Positions 55,982 through 64,000 of a stretch of DNA of 64,000 nt are shown here, piece after piece. How positions within the stretch are numbered: the stretch's first letter is position 1; the number at the start of each line of letters is the position of its first letter. The position numbers were made by a program, and so were the translations under genes. The notes beneath the pieces are model-generated. The model did no database searches, was not told the origin of the DNA, and saw only the letters and a list, made by a program, of their open reading frames with translations. Source of the DNA: Enoplolaimus lenunculus (Eukaryota; Nematoda; Enoplea; Enoplida; Thoracostomopsidae); the NCBI GenBank assembly GCA_030248215.1, contig JASANG010001775.1, positions 1-64,000 of the forward strand. Direction: 5' to 3'.

Positions 55982-56227
55982 CAAAATTCCACCAATTTAG
56001 GTAGGATTACAATTTTCCTTTGTGCCTCAAAATCAAAACATTTGTTCAGGTTCAAAAGTGCCTTCAAACCGATGTTGGGCTAAATTTCCCTAGCGAAAAA
56101 TTTGTATCAAATAACTACAACCAATCATGTTCAACAAAATATATACTTTGAGGGGGTGAGAGGATGTTGAGCGTCAGCCGTAACAATAATTTCGTCCCCA
56201 AGTATACTTATTCTCTATATAACAGTG

Positions 56228-56375
56228 GTTGATGTTACTTTTAGGGCCGTTCCGTATATAAAGTATGAACAGATTTTAGACTATTTTTTGCTAACGAACA
56301 GGTTTAGGATTAAGCTTCGGTTTACGATCAACAGCTGTTTTTAAGCTTACGTTTAGGCTTAGGCTTATAGTTTAG
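56228..56375. mobile_element. TLR family fragment, subfamily B
   Basis: GATGTTACTTTTAGGGCCG, GATTTTAGACTATTTTTTGC, then degenerate TTAGG hexamers. Confidence 0.4.
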
Positions 56376-57013
56376 AGACGCGAAATCAAAAGCGATAACA
56401 TTAGCCGAAATTGTCTATTAGCACTATGGCGTATTTACCAAGTGGAAAGCGCAGTTTACAATTCGTGCATTCAAATGACCAATCAGAAAACGCAACAATC
56501 ATTCCACTTAAATTTGATTAGTCAAATTTCAGTGTGGCATCAAACGAAACATTTCTCGGCGACAAAATCCACTACAATTTCAAGCGAACACGCGCAGCAG
56601 ATAGCGAAAATTTTTTTGACTCCAGGATATAAAACATCGTAAAGCGATATTTTTTCTTATTTACCATATTTTCTATCTCCCGTTTCCTTAAAATTTTGTC
56701 GTTATTAAATTAGGTAGAATTTGATGGTTTCTATTAGGCTATTTTTCTGCAAGTATCGATAAAGTAACGCAATCGCATTTTAATTACGAATTTTGCACTA
56801 AACCAAAAGCCTATTGGATAGTTCGTCCCTTAGGAGTTAAATCGCGGTTGCTCTTACAGCCGTCGAAATCGCTCTACAGCCAAGCATTGTTCTAACGAAA
56901 TGTTGTAACTTACTTAGTGACATAAAATAAAACGAAAAAATTGTGTCGATAAACACTTGTTTGAGGATTTAGACAAAGCAACCGTTTCATCTTGGTTTAT
57001 TCTCTCCGGAATT

Positions 57014-57191
57014 GAAAAAGCGGCTAATGTATAGAACAGGGCAGGAACAGTAGTATAAGCATATTCGTAAACCTACGAATAAGCCTAATCGTTAAGCCTA
57101 AGTGTAAGCCTAAGCAAAAAATATGTCTGAAGGTTAACTATATTCCAGACCACAGAAAAACTGGTTCGTCCACTGATCTTTACGAGTGCCG
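57014..57191. mobile_element. TLR family MITE
   Basis: GGCTAATGTATAGAACAGGG and GTTCGTCCACTGATCTTTAC; five degenerate hexamers. Confidence 0.62.
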
Positions 57192-57302
57192 CAAAATCAA
57201 AACGAAATCCGTCTCCTATTGATCCCTGTTAAAAGTAAGCCTTTTAATAGCTATAAAATCAATCTCGCAATTTATAGAACAGGGCTCGAGCTGTAATTCT
57301 AA

Positions 57303-57533
57303 AATTACTTTTATGCTAGGATTCGAACTCCAGTGACTGGAGTGGGAGGCGTTTACCATCACCACTCGGCTATAGGAGCTTGACGCTCGAGCCCGAGCGG
57401 GCTATCACGTCTTGTGGTGATTTAGTACTATGTATACGTGTTGCAATTGTTAAACACCGTGCGATATATATTATTTAACGTATATACACTGCACTGTGTT
57501 GCCCATAGTCAACTCTATGTGAGAAGGGGTTAA
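57303..57533 (-). mobile_element. PBT MITE, one end truncated
   Basis: Retains ATTACTTTTATGCTAGGATT (B-box side), the tRNA-like core and the right end GTGAGAAGGGGTTAA at 57519-57533. The left TTAACCCTTTCTCACA is lost. Confidence 0.78.
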
Positions 57534-57701
57534 AAACGCGAAAATTAAAACAGACACAAATAACTTGACTGAAAATCATCACATCTTAATGCAGATATAT
57601 TCCATCTGACAAAAAATGGCATAATTTTTTGTGGACTTAACGCACGTGTCATGTCCGTTTTATGGTTTCCGATGGTGCCTGTATAGCAACGTAGGCGAAC
57701 G

Positions 57702-57896
57702 AGCCCATTTAATGATCAGGGGCGCATTGTTGTTCTGTGAGACTAGAAAAGAGTAAGCTTAAGCTTAAGACTAATTTTTTGCTTGGTATTCGGCTTAGGC
57801 TTAAGCTTAGGAATATGCTCATTCTTACGCTTAGGCTTAGGCTTAGACTTAGGCTTAGGCTAAGGAATATGCTTATGATACTGTTCCGCCCCTGTT
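57702..57896. mobile_element. TLR family MITE
   Basis: GCCCATTTAATGATCAGGGG and ATACTGTTCCGCCCCTGTT; two hexamer blocks around GAATATGCTCATTCTTACG. Confidence 0.72.
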
Positions 57897-57972
57897 GCAA
57901 ACACAGTTTGACTCAAACCTTTTGGCCCGTGTAATAGATGCCCGTTCACTGGCAAACCGGGAGGCTGAATGG

Positions 57973-58078
57973 TTTAGAGACTAGGAAGCTTAGGCTTAGG
58001 CTTAGGTTTACAATTCGGATTAGGTTTATGCTTAATAGGCGTAGGTTTAGGTTTAGGTTTACGATTAAACTTTAGTGG
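57973..58078. mobile_element. TLR-like TTAGGC/GTAGGTTTAGG fragment
   Basis: GCTTAGGCTTAGGCTTAGG followed by GTAGGTTTAGGTTTAGG; no terminal repeats. Confidence 0.4.
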
Positions 58079-58396
58079 CCAGGTACTTTTTGTCATGATG
58101 GAATTACCTTTTGGAACATACAGTAGTGGTGTATGTAAAGGATGAAATGGAACAGAGTCGTCAGATCACCTTCGAGGGGCACAACTGTAGTCTATATATA
58201 GACATATTAAACCTAAGGTTCAACCTAACTCTCAGCGGAAGGATAAATCCATATAACTGAAACCAAAGTCTAAATCTAACCGTAAGCCTAAAAGCAAACA
58301 ATTCTAAAGCTTAAGCTTACTCTATTGGTACGCCATGAAAACGCAGGTTGAACAGGCGTTGAAACCTTTCTGAAATATCTTGAGACACTCGAAAAC

Positions 58397-58815
58397 AACA
58401 CTTTTAATAGACTTTAGTGAAATTTTGTCCTAGATAGATCACTGACATTATTATACAATCCACAATTCTTTAATAAACTGAAATTCTGGCTACCACCCTG
58501 GCATGCGGTTGACTTAATATCAAAAAACATAAGCTTACGCCTACGCCTAAAGATTGTCATAGATGCGCGACAATACCCTTTGTCTTACGCCACCGTTCGC
58601 ACTTTTAATGGATATTAGTGAAATTTTGTCATAAATAGATCAGTGACATTATAAAATCCACAATCCCCTAATAAACTGAAATCCTAGCTACAACCCTGGT
58701 ATGCGGTTGACTTATCAAAAAACCTAAACTTACGCCTACGCCTAAAGATTGTCACCTAAACATTGAGTGAGTAGAGGATGCGCAACAATATCCTGTGTCT
58801 TACGCCAGCGTTCAC
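58397..58815. repeat. Direct duplication of about 200 bp
   Basis: Both halves contain TTAGTGAAATTTTGTC, GGCATGCGGTTGACTTA (or GGTATGCGG) and TTACGCCTACGCCTAAAGAT, in the same order, about 200 bp apart. Confidence 0.75.
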
Positions 58816-58917
58816 TGCTCAGAAGCGGATCTGGAAGAAAATCTAAGGTGGGCACATAGTAAAGGCGTGTTTTTTCCATGGTTAACGCTCTCGAGGATAA
58901 CAATTTTGTTATGAAAA

Positions 58918-60026
58918 AATGACCAATGTATAATACAGGGACTTCCAATTTTCTAAGGTGGAAAATTTATGGCCAGGAGTGCAGCGCAGCCATTCCTGTA
59001 TGACGGCTGCTAGGAATTCCGCTGGTTTGGGAGGAAAAATCTCAACTGTAATTTTGGCTGGGGAAAGTGGAAACGTGGAAATTATGACGCCTAATTATTC
59101 CCTAGTTCGGTAGGGAAAGTTTGAGGTTTATAGGCTAGATTCGGCAACCAGGAAAAGTGGAAAATTTAAACGTATAGGTTGTCTCTACTTTTGGTAGGGA
59201 AGGAACAGTTTGGTTGGTCCGGCTAAAAAATTGGGATGGTTCGGTTCGGAAAACGAATGGAAAAGTTGAAAATTCAAGCCTAGGTATATGATTCCTATTG
59301 GTTGGTAGGGTAAGTTATCAAATTTTGCTTACGAAAACTGAGAATATTTAGTCGTCTGAATTCCGGCAATTTTAGTTCGGTGATCAGTATGAGAACCGCT
59401 TAGTGCGGGGAGCATGGAACGCGGCAGCCGCACATCCGGCTTCGCATGGGGTCCCACATTTGTCTTTATACGTGAAAGATTGTGGCGGGGGGCACTTTTC
59501 CATTTTCGGGGAAACTACAAAAGTGCCTGAATTCCATACGTTTTGAATTTTCTACTTTTTCCGATTTCCAAACAAAACCCTATATGCTTCAGGTTTTCCA
59601 TACCAATCCAGAGAAAATCATAGGCGTTGAGATTTTCCAGTTTTCCAGTTTTCCAAACCAAATCGACTTTCAGAGTTTTCCTACCAAACCAGAGAAAACT
59701 TATACGTTTTATATTTTCACCTTTTCTCATTTTCCAAACAAAAGCTATGCTTCATATTATTCCTGTCAATCCAGGAATAATCAATGCGTTTAAATTTTCC
59801 ACTTTCCCGTTTTCCAAACAAACATTACGCTGCAGATTTTTCCTACCGGACCAGAAAATATCCACGCTCATCAATTTTCCAGTTTTCCCAGCCAAACCTA
59901 TGCTTGTGACATTTCCTACCAAACCAGCGGAGTTCTTAGACCGTCATACAGGAGTGCCTTCGTCACACTCCTGGTCATAAATTTTCCCCCTTGCAAAAAG
60001 CGAAGCCCCTGTCCTATACAGGGGCC
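58918..60026. mobile_element. 1.1-kb palindromic element built of diverged GGAAAAGTGGAAAATT units
   Basis: Left end AATGTATAATACAGGGACTT, AATTTATGGCCAGGAGTG; right end inverse CACTCCTGGTCATAAATTTT and CCCCTGTCCTATACAGGGGC. Arms consist of about 60-bp repeats (TTTGGTAGGGAA, GGAAAAGTGGAAAATT) and their inverse (TTTCCTACCAAACC). Frames on either strand are repeat artefacts. Confidence 0.72.
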
Positions 60027-60427
60027 GAAAAAATTTCAACATTTGCTGAAATTTTCATGCACTCATATTCAGACTGGTGATAGTGGTAGTCCCTCACACG
60101 AACTTGCCACGCCTCAGCAGCGAGCGTATACTTTTCCTAGTACCAAACGCAAGATTTACTCGACGCGTTCAGATTGCAGTCAAGCGTAACAAGTGTTTTG
60201 TCAAGCGAAATATTGCAGAACGGGGTTTTTTATGATTATTTTTGACACTTTGTTTAAACTATTCTTTAAACTCAACAGCTGTGTGTTTTTGAATTTTCCT
60301 CAAACCGCGAGCTATTTTCGAACGGAGGGGGGACGGGTGATTGATTGAAACGCTTTCAGTAATGTTTTTCCAATTTCCAACTACTTTTTCGGTTGCAATG
60401 GTACATCGCTAACTCATAAATAACCAG

Positions 60428-60595
60428 GCCCGTAGCCAGCTCACATTGCTAGCGGGGCAGCTAAAATTTTTTTAAAGAGGCATACAAGTGTTGTTGTTGA
60501 TTTACCAAGCAAGATTGAAATTTTTCTAGGGGGTTCAGATTTTCCTAGAGGGACTGAGCTCCCCCTGACAAACGCATTTGGCTACGGGCATGTAG
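60428..60595. mobile_element. GTAGCCA family MITE, complete
   Basis: GGCCCGTAGCCAGCTCACAT at left and TTTGGCTACGGGC at right. Confidence 0.62.
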
Positions 60596-60682
60596 GTAAC
60601 CATTTCATACAGTGTATATTTTAATAACTCTTTATATCCCCTGGCGTTTTTTGCTTTAGTATAACAGGTATATTGTTGGTTC

Positions 60683-60888
60683 GGCCCATGTATAGAACAG
60701 GGTCGGAACATTAGTATAAGCATATTCCAAAGCCTAAGCCTAAGCCTAAGCCAAAGCGTAAGGATGAGACTATTCGTAAGCCTAAGCCTTTAGCGTATAA
60801 GCCTAAGCAAAACATTTAGTCTAAAGCTTAAACTGACTCTATTACAGCCCCTCCGGAAAACGATCCGGCCCTGTTATATACATGAGCC
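60683..60888. mobile_element. TLR family MITE, complete
   Basis: GGCCCATGTATAGAACAGGG and CCGGCCCTGTTATATACATG to AGCC; eight CCTAAG-type hexamers. Confidence 0.78.
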
Positions 60889-61237
60889 GTTGGTTCTGTT
60901 GTTATTGCCTTTAACGTTATTGTTGTTTGAAAGTTAAACTTGTGTTTTGCGCCTATATACAGACAATAGGGGCTAGGTGAATAGCACAAGGTTTGGAATG
61001 TTGTTTAAAATTTAAAGTTTTAAGATGTTTTTGAACCAAAGTAGTCTTTTGTATAAAATACGGCAGCTAATACACGAGATTTCATGCACCTTAGAAATTT
61101 GAAAGTAGGAACAAGAAAACAACTCTACAAAGCCCTTAAATTTGGTAAACTCATAAAGATCACAAGAAAGCGTTTTTGTTATGAACATTGAGCCAGCGCC
61201 TTGTCGGTTATTTCTTCCCATCCGGCTATTGCCTAAC

Positions 61238-61607
61238 ATTGACTGGATTTTGGAAAATTTTTGCATATTTGAGCTTCTCAAGATCTCCGTTGATCATCAT
61301 GCCCAAATTTTAATTTTTGAAAAGTTCGATTTTTAAAGTCCTAAGTTATCCCTTGGGACCCCAAAAACTTTTGTCAACGACAAATTATAGCCTATTCTAC
61401 GTAGATTGCAGAGCAGAGTTGAATAGTGTTAAATATCTCATATTTGTCTAACTTTTCGACGAAACATTTTTGGGTTCCAAGAGGATGACTTTGGAACCAT
61501 AAAAATCGAATTTTTCAAAATGTCAAATTCGGACGTCAAATAATCAGTGGATGTCACGAGAAGTTCAAATATACGCAAATTTCCAAAATCCAATCATTTT
61601 TGGGCAA
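61238..61607. mobile_element. 370-bp palindromic repeat
   Basis: Left GACTGGATTTTGGAAAATTT, TGCATATTTGAGCTTCTC; right inverse GAGAAGTTCAAATATACGCA, AATTTCCAAAATCCAATCA. Arms about 130 bp, roughly 75% alike. Confidence 0.6.
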
Positions 61608-62227
61608 ACGTCGGGCGGAGGGATAACCGAAAAGGCCCAAACAGAACTTTCATCGGTCCACGTGAAAAATTTTCAAGACTTTTTAAACGGAGCTAAAAGT
61701 ATTCAACTGATTGCAAGAAATTTTTAGAGGAAGTTGAGAAATCTTGCCGTTATCTCGCTATGAGCCTGGTATAAGCCAAAGATTATGTCTTGAGCTGTAC
61801 CAACACGGTATATCCTTTGACAATGTATCAAACATTTGTTCAACTTATAATATCCTACTGATGGAATCCTTTAAACATTCGTAGATTATATATTCTTTAA
61901 ATTGTATAATTGTTCACAGTAGTGTAAGCACTGTTTCTTCAGTATGCAGCAGCCTGATTAGCTTAACATATTAGATATTTTCTTTTTTGTGTTAATTTTC
62001 CTTCATTTATACTCAAAACAATTCATTTTAAAACTAATTTTAATATTTTAAATTGAAATATAGAGATGGTTTATCGAAATTGTTTCTCAGCAGGTGCTGG
62101 TACACTAAGGTATTTATGCATAAAGCTTAAATACATTAATTAAAATATAAAATAGCTTTTAGTAAAGACTGCCGCTGTTTCTATTTAGTAAAATATAATA
62201 ACCTTAATTTTATTAAGTACGCAAACA

Positions 62228-62276
62228 CACACATATATATAAATATATATAAATATATATAAATATATGTATATAT
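62228..62276. repeat. AT-rich microsatellite
   Basis: Repeated ATATAAATATATATAAAT; a similar run is at 24130-24170 and 24335-24370. Confidence 0.75.
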
Positions 62277-62466
62277 TCCAATTTTAAACAATTTCATTTC
62301 CTGTTCAGTTTGAACCACCTTTTTTGGTCTGTGTTTGCCTCATTATATTACCGACCCGTAACCAGTTCCTCTATCGTTTAAAACCAAAAATTTGAACGGG
62401 TCATATATCTTAGAAAGTATTAGTTGAAAACATTTGATTTTCAACTTTGTCTGCCGATGAGGCGGC

Positions 62467-62621
62467 TAGAACAGGGTCGTAACAGTAGATTAAGCGTCTT
62501 TCTAAGCCGAAGCCTAAGCCTAAGCCTAAGTCTAAACCTAAGCAAAATATGTAATCTAGAATCTAATCCTATTTTTATGAACCCATCAGAAACCTGGACG
62601 CCCCTTAAAGTAACATGGGCC
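62467..62621. mobile_element. TLR family MITE, subfamily B
   Basis: AGAACAGGGTCGTAACAGTA, CCTAAG hexamers, AGAAACCTGGACGCCCC and TTAAAGTAACATGGGC. Confidence 0.68.
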
Positions 62622-62637
62622 GTTCATCGTATTCTGT

Positions 62638-62785
62638 TTACTGTTATGGTATTTCGGCAGCAATAAGCTTAAGCTTTAGACTATTTTTGGGTTGGATTAA
62701 GCTTAGGATTTAGGCTTAGGCTTAGGCTTAGGTTCAGAAATATGCTTCTAATACTGTTCCGCCCCAGTTCTTTACATTGACCCAA
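62638..62785. mobile_element. TLR family MITE
   Basis: AATAAGCTTAAGCTTTAGAC, five GGCTTA hexamers, ACTGTTCCGCCCCAGTTCTT. It follows the previous copy in opposite orientation with about 15 bp between. Confidence 0.65.
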
Positions 62786-62789
62786 ACTT

Positions 62790-63100
62790 TTAAATCACAA
62801 CTTAACAAAACTTGAATATTAGTTTAAGTAATACTTAAATGGCTGGACGGACTAACTAAAATTCGAATTTTAAATTTAACTAAAATTTTAACTCAATGCG
62901 AATTTAAGTTAACTTCATTTTTGGTTCAAGTAACAAATGCAGTCCAGCAATTAGCTTAAGCTTAACACAAGTTAGTTTAACCTTTTAGAGGGTACATAGG
63001 TCAAGTAAAAATCGAACACAAATTCTGCGGCAAGGTCAATTTCTTAAATTCTGTGTACATTACAGTCAATTCATCAAATTAAATTAACCATTAATGTTAA
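62790..63100. other. AT-rich palindromic stretch upstream of gene C
   Basis: Contains inverted AACTAAAATTTTAA and TTAAGTTAACTT blocks. It could be a decayed MITE or the gene C promoter or intron; nothing specific can be assigned. Confidence 0.3.
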
Positions 63101-63111
63101 TCCTTTAACAA

Positions 63112-64000
63112 ATGTGTGGCTTAGACAGTAGCTTAACGAATCTTGATTGGATCACTGAAAACTCAACTGGAATAAGCTCAATACGCAACCAATCAGATTC
63201 AAATAATTGTTGCAACATTTATTCGGAATTAAATCCAAATGGTGTAAACGCTTCATCAAAAACATCAACTTATGCTCGTCAGAGCCTTGACAACGATGTA
63301 ACCGACAAATTTTCTTCTGTAACCAAAGCGTCCACCTGTGACTTGGCGTGCCATGCAAAATTGCCGTACCCTATTCAGGGCTACTTTGTTGAAGATTTAG
63401 ACGAAAGAACTAAAACAGAACTCAAAATACCCTGCGCTCAAACTTCTAGATCACACGCAGAATCCGCCACTGAAACCTCAACATGCCAAGATATTTCGAA
63501 CGGGTATCCTAACAACTCAAGCGAACGTCTGCTAGCTAAGTCCTTAACAACACCAATAAAGCATTCATCTCCAACAGCTTGCTTCAAACAATCGTTGAAC
63601 GATTCATTATCAAGTTTCTACAGCTCAGAGACCGATTCGGCCGTTTTGAACTGTCACGCAACTCAAAATGCAAACTGTTTGTATCGCGAATTTTCAGGAA
63701 ACCGTGAACTTTGCAATGCTACGACAGCTTTTCTGTCAAATTCTGAAAATTTTTGGTATGACCGCAATGCTTCAACGCCTCCGATGATTTTCGACGCACA
63801 CGAACACAGCTGGACTGCTCAGGCGTCAGGCAACAGTTTAAGTTTGATAGACCATAGCAGTTTGAATTCCACGACTTGTAGAGAAGATAGTTCTACCACA
63901 TATTATGTTGAACTACATCATGGTACGTCAAATCAATTGGCACAACTTGCCGCAGAGAACACACAACAGCACCGTCAACACGAGTTCACAAGCGATAATT
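63112..64000 (+). CDS. Gene C: Ser/Thr/Asn-rich protein, partial, runs off the window
   Basis: Open without a stop from ATG 63112 to the last base (296 codons plus one base). A TAA sits two codons upstream in the same frame, so this ATG is the first possible start. Alternatively the region is an internal exon using the AG at 63123-63124 or nearby. The product begins MCGLDSSLTNLDWITENSTG and is rich in Ser, Thr, Asn and His with scattered Cys (CCNIYSE, TCDLACHAK, SPTACFKQS). No domain, signal peptide or membrane segment is seen; it looks disordered. An open frame of this length in AT-rich DNA is strong evidence for coding. The function is unknown. Confidence 0.65.
   Translation, partial: MCGLDSSLTNLDWITENSTGISSIRNQSDSNNCCNIYSELNPNGVNASSKTSTYARQSLDNDVTDKFSSVTKASTCDLACHAKLPYPIQGYFVEDLDERTKTELKIPCAQTSRSHAESATETSTCQDISNGYPNNSSERLLAKSLTTPIKHSSPTACFKQSLNDSLSSFYSSETDSAVLNCHATQNANCLYREFSGNRELCNATTAFLSNSENFWYDRNASTPPMIFDAHEHSWTAQASGNSLSLIDHSSLNSTTCREDSSTTYYVELHHGTSNQLAQLAAENTQQHRQHEFTSDN

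Noticed and set aside
56426-56642. Possible small plus-strand gene ending HAQQIAKIFLTPGYKTS
   Set aside because: Only alternative, non-ATG starts keep it open and no splice model was convincing.
1-64000. LTR retrotransposon, retrovirus-like or Polinton-like elements
   Set aside because: No paired long direct repeats, gag/pol/env, capsid or protein-primed polymerase signatures were noticed on either strand.

Overview
The window looks like a repeat-dense nematode genome. Three things point there: many dispersed blocks of the hexamer TTAGGC, which is the nematode telomere repeat; a non-LTR retrotransposon whose endonuclease-reverse transcriptase reads like the copies common in nematodes; and compact exons with GTAAGT-type donors. 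A repeat-rich enoplean such as a mermithid is a guess, not something the sequence proves. No LTR, retroviral or Polinton-like element was recognised.

Genes. Two host genes can be assembled in full, both on the minus strand, with matching splice phases at every junction. Gene A (7332 down to 2341, five exons, 414 aa) encodes an unfamiliar secreted protein with a signal peptide, four 20-residue repeats and a Cys-containing C-terminal half. Gene B (20429 down to 12481, six exons, 864 aa) encodes a rhodopsin-like G-protein-coupled receptor with a signal peptide and a cytoplasmic tail of about 490 residues. A third gene (gene C) runs off the right edge on the plus strand (63112-64000), open and Ser/Thr/Asn-rich. 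A decayed LINE (44616-48184, plus) holds endonuclease and reverse transcriptase pieces.

Layout. 1-5282: an inverted segmental duplication of about 2.3 kb arms around the last two exons of gene A, carrying an antisense fossil copy of its exon 3. 5300-7332: first exons of gene A. 7333-12480: a cluster of miniature inverted-repeat transposons (MITEs). 12481-20429: gene B, with MITEs in its introns. 20430-44600: a gene desert of MITEs, satellites and palindromes. 44616-48184: the LINE, split by a 1.07 kb DNA transposon. 48200-63100: a second desert with large tandem arrays (49.2-49.8 kb and 51.1-53.15 kb). 63112-64000: the start or an exon of gene C.

The most unusual content is the MITE population: (1) about 30 copies of a palindromic element carrying TTAGGC arrays; (2) a TTAA-targeted, piggyBac-like MITE carrying a tRNA-Gly-like pol III promoter; (3) two CACTG-ended families with 2-bp target duplications that are not limited to TA, one of which has given rise to a 48-bp satellite; (4) a 54-bp tandem array made from the 3' splice site and exon start of gene A.
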